From assembly GCA_009778545.1 (NCBI GenBank), contig WRJO01000004.1, forward strand, positions 1-43,479: a stretch of 43,479 bases of DNA, written 5' to 3'. The stretch comes from Treponema sp. Its GTDB lineage: Bacteria > Spirochaetota > Spirochaetia > Treponematales > Breznakiellaceae. The notes beneath the pieces are model-generated. The model did no database searches. It saw only the letters and a list, made by a program, of their open reading frames with translations, and was not told the origin of the DNA. Of this stretch, positions 9,051 to 18,500 are shown one piece after another (the first letter of the stretch is position 1; each line of letters begins with the position of its first letter). A program made the translations under genes and the position numbers.

Positions 9051-9377
9051 ATGCGAGATATTAAAGAAAAACTAAATGTGATAAAAGAAGTAATTCTCAA
9101 GAGTGTTCAAGCTAAACAAATTTATTTATTTGGATCCTATGCCTATGGAACTCCGACTGAAAACAGCGATATAGACATTTATGCTGTTATTCCCGATAAT
9201 TTTAACAAGGGAATAATTGACACGATGGGTGAAGTAATAAATCAACTTTACAATAATAATATATTAAATGTCGATTTGTTTTTAATAAAAGAAAGCAAAT
9301 TTTTATTTTACAAAAAAAACAGTTCTTTCGAAGAAACAATTTGTAATAAAGGGATGTTATTATATGAAACCGTATGA
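9051..9377 (+). CDS. MNT-type nucleotidyltransferase
   Basis: IYLFGSYAYGTPTENSDIDIYAVI: GSx10DxD minimal nucleotidyltransferase motif; 14-nt overlap with next ORF. Confidence 0.9.
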   Translation: MRDIKEKLNVIKEVILKSVQAKQIYLFGSYAYGTPTENSDIDIYAVIPDNFNKGIIDTMGEVINQLYNNNILNVDLFLIKESKFLFYKKNSSFEETICNKGMLLYETV

Positions 9378-9819
9378 TATTGCTGAATGGTTCTGGATTG
9401 CGGAAGAAGATATAGAATCGGCAATGCTTCTTAATACGTCGATAAAATCCCAAAAAACAAATGTATATTATCATTGTTCGCAGGCTATTGAAAAATACTT
9501 AAAAGGTTATTTAGCTTATAACGATATTATATATAACAAAGATCATAATCTGTCTCTTACAATAAAAAAGTGTGTTGATTGTGATATTAGTTTTTCTGAT
9601 ATATTGCAGGATTGTAATAAAATGACAGCTGCAATAAAAAACTTGCGTTACCCTGGCAGAATTATTCCGACAGATAAAGATTTGAGTTTTGCATTTGCTT
9701 TAATAGATAGAGTAAAAAAAATTGAACCCATACAAAAATTGTTTAATATACTAATTAATGAATATGGGGAAAATTGGCAAGAAGATTTATTTCATAAATC
9801 CAATGATGATACTGATTGA
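9364..9819 (+). CDS. HEPN-domain protein
   Basis: AEWFWIAEEDIESAMLL...YYHCSQAIEKYLKGYLAYNDI...KDHNLSLTIKKC: HEPN helix pattern; paired with MNT. Confidence 0.85.
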   Translation: MKPYDIAEWFWIAEEDIESAMLLNTSIKSQKTNVYYHCSQAIEKYLKGYLAYNDIIYNKDHNLSLTIKKCVDCDISFSDILQDCNKMTAAIKNLRYPGRIIPTDKDLSFAFALIDRVKKIEPIQKLFNILINEYGENWQEDLFHKSNDDTD

Positions 9820-10005
9820 ATGCATTCTGTGAGGGCAATCTCCTGCACCAATGGCTTGCAGACAGAAGGCTTGGCAGAAGGCCGTGTAGAGGGCCAAACC
9901 GAAACTAACCTGGAAATCGCACGGAAAGCTCTGGCAGAAGGGGCTTCTATTGAGTTTGTCCAGAAAATTACCGGGCTTTCTTCGGAAACCATCGAAGCCC
10001 TGTAA
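9820..10005 (+). pseudogene. Second rpn-family remnant (C-terminal tail)
   Basis: ATCTCCTGCACCAATGGCT (19 nt identical to 8817-8835) is followed out of frame by EGLAEGRVEGQTETNLEIARKALAEGASIEFVQKITGLSSETIEAL, matching the tail of the intact copy (EGLAEANLEIARKM...ITGLSTETIETL). Confidence 0.75.
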
Positions 10006-10010
10006 TCCCC

Positions 10011-10276
10011 CTAAACTTGACCCGCGTTTCCTCCGCATTACTCCGGTGGGGGGCGGCGCGTGTGCGTCAAAAACCTGCGGGCGACCGCCTACGGAGCCGC
10101 CTGACCACTTGATGCTTCTTGTTAGGAGTAACTATCCATAATCAGATTATCAAGTGGTCAGGCATTTTCTGTACCCTATTAGCAAATTTCCTCCCTCGTC
10201 TCCTCCGGCGAGGAGGCCCAGAAGTTTTTGCCGCCCCCCACCGGGGCTATTCTTACACAAGGCAGGGCAAGTTTAG
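10011..10276. repeat. Structured dispersed element, copy A (candidate ncRNA or palindromic mobile repeat)
   Basis: Nested: TIR CTAAACTTGACCC/GGGCAAGTTTAG; perfect 15-bp CCGGTGGGGGGCGGC/GCCGCCCCCCACCGG; hairpin CTCCTC-CGGC-GAGGAG; perfect 15-bp GCCTGACCACTTGAT/ATCAAGTGGTCAGGC; loop TAGG(A)GTA complementary to downstream TACCCTA. Homologous to copy B near 38.7 kb. Confidence 0.8.
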
Positions 10277-10308
10277 CCTAATTCGCAAAGTGCTTTGACG
10301 TGTAAAAA

Positions 10309-10388
10309 TCAAAAAAAATCTCCCGAACAATGACGATTTCCTTCGGATATCGTCGTCCTAAAAAAGAATTAGTCTCGGATTTTTTTTC
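10309..10388. repeat. Inverted repeat AAAAAAAATCTCCCGA ... TCGGATTTTTTTT containing inner GACGAT/ATCGTC hairpin
   Basis: Read directly; terminator-like, upstream of the rpn copy. Confidence 0.55.
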
Positions 10389-10442
10389 AAAAAATCCTCG
10401 CAAACATTAAAGCAAAACGCAACATTGCGCCATATAAAGGGT

Positions 10443-11246
10443 ATGGAAACTTTAGACACAGGCAGGCCTCCTGCCCGGCAGGATCCCCTCAGCGACTACT
10501 TTTTCATTAAAGTAGTCGGCGAGAAAGGCGACGAAGGCCAGTTGTTGGGCTTTCTCAATGCGGCGCTGAAGCGGACCGGCGATGAACGGCTCGTTGCAGT
10601 TGAAATCCTTGAAAACAAGACGTTCTCGGCGGAATACATCGGCGGCAAGGCCAGCATTCTCGACCTGCGGGCGCAGCTCGAGGACGGCAGCAGAATCGGA
10701 ATCGAGGTGCAGCTCTCCAATTTAAAAAACATGGACAGGCGCAGCCTCTACTACTGGAGCAAGGAATATGCTGCCGGGATAAAAGAAGGCGAGGACTATA
10801 TCAGCCTGGTCAAGGCCATCGCCATTAACATAGTCGACTTCGACTTTCTGGAAACTGATAAAGTCCACACGATCTTTCATGTATGGGAGGACGGCGATCC
10901 AAGGCTCATGCTTACGGACGTACTGGAAATTCATTTTTTGAATATGGTAAAATGGAGGAAGCTGGAAGGGAAAGACATTGAAGGCGATCCCCTGCACCGG
11001 TGGCTGGCGTATTTTGACCGGAACAGCCCGCCGGAATTGATAGAGGAGGTAAAGAAGATGGGAACAAAAAATAGCGCCCAACGGGCGTTGACTGATCATA
11101 TGTTGAATGTTCCAGCGCAGAAAAATTTTACCGTCCACGGTAACAGTAAGTCGCCTTTAGGCGACTGTGCGCGCTGCGGAGCGATACTGATGGCAGACGA
11201 GCGGATGGTGTACGTTACCGGCAATGCCGAAGCAATCCCGCCTTGA
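10443..11246 (+). pseudogene. Rpn family recombination-promoting nuclease (PD-(D/E)XK), with internal insertion and C-terminal truncation
   Basis: METLDTGRPPARQDPLSDYFFIKVVGEKGDEGQLLGFLNAALKRTGDERL...ILDLRAQLEDGSRIGIEVQLSNLKNMDRRSLYYWSKEY; close paralogue of 11439-12326; lacks about 70 C-terminal residues. Confidence 0.8.
11061..11177 (+). repeat. Palindrome-rich in-frame insertion (117 nt, 39 codons) within the rpn ORF
   Basis: Paralogues read EEVKKM-N-GAIQMADERM / EEVKKM-NEGIQMADERM; this copy reads EEVKKM-[GTKNSAQRALTDHMLNVPAQKNFTVHGNSKSPLGDCARC]-GAILMADERM. Insert contains TTACCG-TCCA-CGGTAA and AGTCGCC-TTTA-GGCGACT perfect hairpins. Confidence 0.8.
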
Positions 11247-11337
11247 AATAACGTGGTTGTTACGGTATTTGCTCTTCGCATGGTGTGTACCGATGCATTT
11301 GATTGTCGCACATGGTCACCCCTTCCCCAAATTTGTG

Positions 11338-11362
11338 CCTCCGTGCCTTTGTGTGATGTATT
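11338..11362. repeat. Solitary arm of the 'GTGCCTCCGTGCCTTTGTGTG' repeat family
   Basis: TGCCTCCGTGCCTTTGTGTGATG resembles the right arm at 6502-6546. Confidence 0.6.
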
Positions 11363-11438
11363 CTCAAAAAAATCATTTTTCCGCAAATTTCCCTCGCAAA
11401 CATTAAAGCAAATCGTAACTTCTCGCCATATAAAGGGT

Positions 11439-12326
11439 ATGAATACAATACAGAAGCATGAGCCGCCTGCGCGGCTCGACCCCCTCAATGATGTCCTTTT
11501 CATTAAGGTATTCGGCGAGAAAGGCGATGAAGGCCAACTTTTGGGCTTTCTCAATGCGGCACTGGACAGGACCGGCGATGACCGGCTTGTTTCAGTTGAA
11601 ATCCTCGAAGACAAAACATTCACGGCGAAATTCCTGGGTGACAAGACCAGCATCCTCGACCTGCGGGCACAACTCCAGGACGGCACTAAAGTTATTATTG
11701 AGGTCCAGCTCACCAACCTGAAAAACATGGACAGGCGCAGCCTCTTCTACTGGAGCAAGGAATATACTTCTGGAATAAAAAAAGGCCAGGACTATATTGA
11801 TTTGCCAAAAATCATCGCCATTAACATTATCGACTATAACTTTTTGGCGACTGAAAAAGTCCACACGGTCTTCCATATACGGGATGATAGCGAGCATGAA
11901 CTTATGCTGACGGATGTACTGGAAATTCACTTTATCAATATGGTAAAATGGAGGAAGCTGAAAGAGAAAGACATAAAGGGCGATCCTCTGCACCAGTGGC
12001 TGTCATATTTGGACAGGACCAGCCCGCCTGATCTGGTTGAGGAGGTTAAGAAAATGAATGAAGGGATACAGATGGCAGACGAACGGATGGTATACGTTAC
12101 CGGCGACGAAGAAGCCATCCGCGCTTACGAGATGCGGCAGATGGCGATTTACGATATGAACACACGGTTCCGCGAAAGTTTTGAGGAAGGCATATCACAA
12201 GGAAAAGCCGAAGGTCTTGCTGAAGCTAACCTGGAAATCGCACGGAAGATGAAGTCGTTGGGCGATTCTGCTGAAAGAATTCATACCATAACCGGCCTTT
12301 CAACCGAGACCATCGAAACACTGTAA
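11439..12326 (+). CDS. Rpn family recombination-promoting nuclease/putative transposase (PD-(D/E)XK), apparently intact
   Basis: MNTIQKHEPPARLDPLNDVLFIKVFGEKGDEGQLLGFLNAAL...SILDLRAQLQDGTKVIIEVQLTNLKNMDRRSLFYWSKEY...; ATG 11439 preferred to track start 11253 because the upstream 50 nt is a non-coding repeat shared with the neighbouring copy. Confidence 0.88.
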   Translation: MNTIQKHEPPARLDPLNDVLFIKVFGEKGDEGQLLGFLNAALDRTGDDRLVSVEILEDKTFTAKFLGDKTSILDLRAQLQDGTKVIIEVQLTNLKNMDRRSLFYWSKEYTSGIKKGQDYIDLPKIIAINIIDYNFLATEKVHTVFHIRDDSEHELMLTDVLEIHFINMVKWRKLKEKDIKGDPLHQWLSYLDRTSPPDLVEEVKKMNEGIQMADERMVYVTGDEEAIRAYEMRQMAIYDMNTRFRESFEEGISQGKAEGLAEANLEIARKMKSLGDSAERIHTITGLSTETIETL

Positions 12327-12328
12327 AG

Positions 12329-12500
12329 ATAGTGGTTAGCAGATAGTGGTTAGTGGCTAGTTCGGCATCCGAACAACAAGAATACTTCTATTAAATATTC
12401 CGGTTATCCGAACTGCAAAACTACTCACTAACCACTACTCACTAACCACTTCCTCCCCCACTACTCACTAACCACTTCCTCCCCCCACTAACCGCTTCCT
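12329..12500. repeat. 'AGTGGTTAGTGG' / 'CACTAACCACTACTCACTAACCACTTCCTCCCCC' inverted and tandem repeat between convergent genes
   Basis: Left arm 12329-12360, hairpin TTCGG-CAT-CCGAA at 12361-12373, right tandem arm 12420-12500. Confidence 0.85.
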
Positions 12501-15500
12501 AATAGTCCTTCCACGTTGGCCGGTAGAAGTACGCGAGGCGGAACATGTCGCTGCCGTAGCCGATGGCGGCATGCCAGCCGGGTGCGGAACCGAGCGTGCC
12601 GCCACGGACAGTGGGCGGCCAGGCCTCAATGTTCAGGCGGTCGTTATTCACCACATAGTCAGAGGGCACGGATACCGCCTCCCAGCCGGTTATGTCATGG
12701 CCGGTTATCTCGTCGGCCAGCGTTCCGATGAACCGTATGCCGCCGCTGGCTGTGTTGCTGTTGGTGCGGTACGCTATGCGCGCGCCGTCGTAGCTGCCGA
12801 TGCGGAAGTTGTCCCCGTACACTATCCACGGATTGCCCTCGTTGTCTACCGAGATGTCTGTCCATACGCCGCCGGATACCACGGTGTCTACCGCGTATGC
12901 GGTAAAATTGCCGGTTCTGGTGCCCACCGCATACACTATGGTGTTATGGATAGAATTGTAGAAGGCAAGGTGGATATTATTTTCCTTATCCACCTTCATG
13001 CTGACATACCTGCCCGAGCCCTGGCGGAGCGCGTGGTTTGCGGGCAGCACATAGCGCCGGGTCCAGTTGCTCCCGGTGGAATTCGGCGTTACGCTGTTGG
13101 AATAGGCAAGCCGCAGGGTATTGTTGGCAGTATCGTAGTAGGCGACAACCAATCCTGTGCTGTCATAGTCAATCGCGCAGAACAGGCCGGCGTTGGACGA
13201 GGCAGATATGGTTCCGCATATGCTATTGTTAACAATGCCGCTTGTAGCGCCACTACCGTCAATATTCACCGAGGCAGTTATGGACTGGGAGCCACTGCCT
13301 GTGACAACGGAACCCCGCGCATAGTACAGCCTTCCGTTTACCGCGTTGTACGCTATGCCATGAGAGTCCGCACTCGTCGTTCCCGTCGCAAGGGCGCGGC
13401 TGTTTTGCCAGCGGTCATTGGCTACGGTGTTGTTTCCGCTGTTCCCTGTAGTGGATATGGGCAGATAATGTGAACTTCTCTCATCATACGAAATAAAAGG
13501 CGCGTTAAAATCGGTGCCATTCCGCAAAAGAAGCCGTCCCCCCTGAGCTTCCCATGAACAGACAATGGTACCGTTGGCGCGGCTTCCGTTGTAGAATGAT
13601 ACATCCGGCCCGACATACGGAGCATCCGGAGGTATTATCGGCTTTCCACTATATTGCTGATGCGTATTGGAATAGAAACCCCTGCCAACCTGATGGTTTG
13701 GTATCTGCTCATCTCCGGACCCCTTTGCGGGTGTTTCCGGATTGCGTACCGCGTGGCTATTGCGGCCGTAATAGACGTCTTTCAGGCGGTATACCGACCA
13801 TACGCCGGTAAGCCGGCCGGAATTGCCTCCGGTATACTCCAGCGCCATTGACGGGCTGGACAGTTCATGGCTGCCGGCCTCCTCCGACTTATTGCCAAAG
13901 TACGTTACCGGCGTGTCGGAAGCATTCGAGCTTTCCATAGATCGCCAGATGTGGGCGTAGGGCTTGTTCGTCCACAACTGCGAGCCGGGGGTAAAGCTGC
14001 CCCCTTCCCTGTTCCAGGACTGATCGGCGTTCGTGCGGTGGTTTAGGGCCTCCTCTGAACCGTTGACCGTTACCGATGTTTCCAGCCGGATTTTGCCGCT
14101 CACCGAAGAAGTATTATTTGGTACTGCAAACACTATGCGGTTAACGGTCTGTGTCGGAACACCTGTCCCCGTCGTCGTGAGGTTATAGGAAGCCGACCCT
14201 CCTGTCTGAATGTTCATCGCGGTAGCGCCCGGACCTTTCAGGTTATAGCCGAAGGCTGCGATATTCGTCTCGCCACGGAAGAAGCTGTACCAGCCCTGCC
14301 GCGAGCGCCTCGTCGCATAGCGGGGCTGCTGGCTGCTGCTGCTCCAGTTTACGGTAAAGCTTGGGTTGTTGTTGCCGTACCTCCGGAAGCCGGTTATGTA
14401 CGGCACTATGTCTACCGCCGCCGTGGTTTTGAATTTGTCCTGCGCTTCAACTTCCTGGGTCCGTTCTACTTTCGTGCTGGCAAGGCCCGCCTTGCCGTTG
14501 CCGTTTTCGTCGATGGCAGCTACCCAGATGCCGATGTTCCCGGCGGGCGCGCCGCCGGCTGGCAGTTTTTCCGTGTCCCACACATACGCCCACTCCACCG
14601 TATGCCCGTCTTTCCAGTGCATTTCCTCGACGGCCCAGGCCTGCGCACCGTTAACCGGCTGCAGCTTGCGGAAATTGGGGTTGGTCAGCGGGTCGCTCGT
14701 GTCGATCCGCAGTACCGCCATGCCCTGTCCGTCTACCGGATGGTACAGGTCGGTATTTTCCGAAGCGCCAATGTGGATGCGTATCTCGCGGATAAGCTGG
14801 TTGTCATAAGCCTGGCCGCGCAATATCACCTTGCCCGAGACCATATCCCTTGCAACCTCGACTTCAACGCCGGAATTGTCCTTAACTTTGTTTTTCCATG
14901 AATCGCCTTCAACATACCCGTCGGCCCAAATATTGTAGTACTGCCCGGTGCCGGGGTTCTTTACCCTGGGATACAGGGCCGTGTCCTTTGGCTCCAGATC
15001 GCTTGCGGCATGGGCGCTGTCCCTCGGCTCGATGTGGCCGGAAGAAACCGGATCGCGCTCGGTGTTGGCGTTGAATAATCCTCCACGCAGGATGTTGTCG
15101 CCGATGCCCCTCGGGTTCGCGGCGTTCCGTATCGTTATGTCCAGGTTGGGTATCGGGTTGCCGTCTGAATCAGTTTCCCTGGAGTCGCCGACGTTGTTTC
15201 CGGTAACGGCGTTTTCCGTATAGGGGTTCAGGTCGTACAGCCGTATGGTCGGCGGGACCGGGTCGGTCAGGTAGACGTTCATGCCGACTACGACCGCGTC
15301 GTGCAATTGGGCTTCCATCCCCTGGTTTTCAACGAGGCTGTCCCACACGGTGATCAGGAAGAACGCCGTGTCGCAGGGATCGTTGTCCTCGTTGTCCGGA
15401 AGGCTGCCGAAAAATTCGTTTATCTTATCCGTATCGACCACATCAAAATCCGCCCCCTGGAAGTTGAAGCCGTGCCCCGGCTCCCCTATTGGGGGATTGG

Positions 15501-18500
15501 CGTTGTTGGGCAGGACCGGCGGGTTAAACCCGTCGTCTTTCGGCAAACCGCCGGCCGGGGTTGCCTTTTTAAGCCCCCCTACCAGTTCGTACTGCCAGAC
15601 TATGGCGCTGCTGTCTTCAAAGCCGGCAGGCACCGCATCCAGGGCCAGCACGAAGTGGGTCCCAATCGGCGTTTCCGCCTTGTGCGCCCCAAGGGAGCGC
15701 CACCTGGCCGGATTGGTATAGTCGCCCAGCGATGCGATGGTGTACAGGTTGGAATATTTTCCGTAGTCGGCATGGCTGGGCGTCCTGTTGTCCACCATTG
15801 CCTGGAGTTTTTCCGCAGTCAGCGTAAGCTGCTGCCTTTTTACGTACTGCAGGCTGTAGTTCAGGGCGTTGTTGCCGAACATCGTTTCTACCTTGAACCC
15901 GATAAAGCTGTTCTTGGATATAAAGCCCGAGTTAAGGTACCCGAAGTTTTTCATTATTTTTTCAAAGCCCGCCTCGGTTCCGGTAAGGTTGGTGGTCATG
16001 ATGGAGCGGTATTCGGGAATGTAGTATTCAGTGGAAGCGATGTCCATGGTGTCGTGGGTCTCATAGACCGCGCCGATGCCGTTGTTGTCGGTGTACAGCG
16101 TTATCCGGTCGATCTCCGGGGAGCTGTTCCCCACCGTGATTACCTGGGTATGGTGGCTGGCGTTTCCGGCGGTGTCTTCGACAATGTAGTGCAGGGTTAA
16201 CAGGCCGTCGGGCAGTTTTTCCGTGTCGAGCTGGAACATCCACGTAATATCCCAGCTTCGGGGATTGGGTATCCAGGACATTCTGGGCACCGATCCGGGG
16301 ATGGCGGTGCTGCCGCTGATCTTCAGCACCCAGCCGTTTTCGTTAAACGTATCCGCAGGGGAAGTATCTATTTCTGCAGGGTAGCGTATGTCAGACGGCG
16401 TTCCCTTGTCCTCTTTGTCATCTTTCATGGGCCATTTGACGCTGACGGCGTTATCGGTTACTGGATCATAAGCAACCTCTACATTGCGGTTAGACAGAAT
16501 GCCCGTTCGCAGTACGCCTTCCGAAATGAGCTTTTGCTTTTCCGTGTCGCCGTCTTTGGGCATCATCTTGATAAAGTGGCTGTCCACCTGGGCGGTCCCG
16601 ACGCGCTTGGTAAGCCAGACATAGACATGGGATATGTCGCGCGGCGCGTTGGCAGAACCCATGCCGGGGTTAAGCAGATTGTCGGAGAAATCGAACACCC
16701 TGCCCATAAAGTCCTGGTTGGTCCCGGCGGCCCTGGGGTTGGTTCTGCGCAGCGGGTCGGCAGCGGGCGCGAAGTTGTCGATGTCGATCTCAAAGCCCTG
16801 TATTGCCTCTGACCACGGGGTCGCGTCGTCCTGAATGCGGATTTCTATTGGGTATTTGCCGCCGTATTCGCTCCATGCGCCTCCCTTTACCTGGTTAAAA
16901 CCAGTTACGGCATCAGTCGCCCTGGAATCGAAACTCATGGTAAGGCGGTACCACCGGTTCGGAATGTTATAGTTATTAGGGGATATCGCATCGCCGTTTT
17001 CGTCTACCGGTATGATGTTTAACCCCGGCATGGTTTTATTGCCGGTGGCGTCATCGCCGATATTCCATGCGGGCTGCCAGCCGCCGCCTTCCTCGCCCAG
17101 CCTGATAAACACGGCTCTGAGCGTCCGGCCCTCTGCCGCGTCCAGAAGCGCACGCACGGCAAACCGGCCGCTGCGAAGGTCGGTGCTGCCCTGGCCCCGG
17201 TACTCCTGCCATTCGGTTACAGCGGGGCTGCCGCTTGCGAAGCTGCCGGCTTCCCGTCCTTTTATTTCGGGGGTGGTGTTCTTGATGTAGAAAATTCTAA
17301 TGTAGGGCTTGGGCGTGGGTTCGGGCAGCCGGTCTATGTCGGCTATCCTGTCGCTTCCGGCAAAACTGCTCCTAAGGGCCTGCCCCTTACCACTGAACGC
17401 GAACACTTCCAGATAGACGCGGATCATGTTGTTATCTTCCGGGTTACCTGCGGGCAGCCCCGTACCAGAATAGAAACCTTCGGTTTTAATAAGGTTGGTT
17501 ATTTCGCCAAGCGAGTTAAAGTTGAAATTCCACGGCAAAGACGGATTGCCCGCCGCCGATTCGCGGTTGGCATAGTACCAGCCTTTTGTGGAAACCCCGC
17601 CTTTAACCAGAACCTCCCACTCGCTCCTCCCCGCCTCCAGAGAATCACCGGTTAAGAGGCTGCCGTCGTTGCCTTCCAGCTCGATAATATTGTCTTCATC
17701 ATCCGGATCGTACATGGCATACGATACATAGTTCCCGCCGGCGCTTACCTTTTTGTCTACCCTTACCCGGAAGATCACGCTGTTTACCGACTGGACGTTC
17801 GTCGCATTGCCGTCTACCGAAACCGTTCCGCCCATGGTAACGTCGGCAACGGGGTCGTCAGGTTTATCGGGATCAAGAATTTCCGGCAATCCGTTAATCG
17901 TTGTAACGGGAATGTCGCCGTCGGGGTAGAACCAAATGTCCCGCCATTCATAGCTGACGTTTCCCGCCCTGTCGGTAACGCGGATGTACAGCGGCATGCT
18001 GACTATCCCGTCTTCGCCGGAAATGTCGCGCGGAACAGGACGCACCATTTTATGGGTGGAACTGCCGTTGTAATCCCTGCCTTTTACCTCTATGGCTCTG
18101 GAGTATTGTTTTAGCCCGCCGACAATTTCTTTTGTCGTATTTTCTGTACCGGGGAATATGTCGGGTATGTCCATAACCCAGTCGTGAATGTTGGGATTAA
18201 CGACAAAGCCCCTGGGCGCGACTCCTCCCAGCCTGAACCACGAGTTGCCCTTGACATCGGCATTTCCCGTCGCAACATAATCCGCGGCGGCATCAAAATC
18301 GCCGCCAAATTGGGTTTTTACAACTGCTTCGATAGCCGCCTGATTGGGCCAGTCCGTGCCGTTAACAAAGCCGATGTGGTACCACATCGACGCGATGCCG
18401 CTTTCGCTGTGGGTTTCGCTTCTGTCTGCCGCCGATCCCCGTATCTGGTTATCCTGGCCGCCGTCAATTTTTTCGCCGCCCCACTCATAGCCCGGATCCC

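Noticed and set aside
10011-10276. Retron msr-msd or group II intron RNA for the structured element
   Set aside because: No reverse transcriptase ORF nearby, no recognisable intron domain V, and the second copy is also not next to one.
10443-12326. Insertion sequence carrying a DDE transposase
   Set aside because: The 'transposase' label for Rpn proteins is historical; these are PD-(D/E)XK nucleases, and no flanking terminal inverted repeats or target duplications matching the gene ends were seen.
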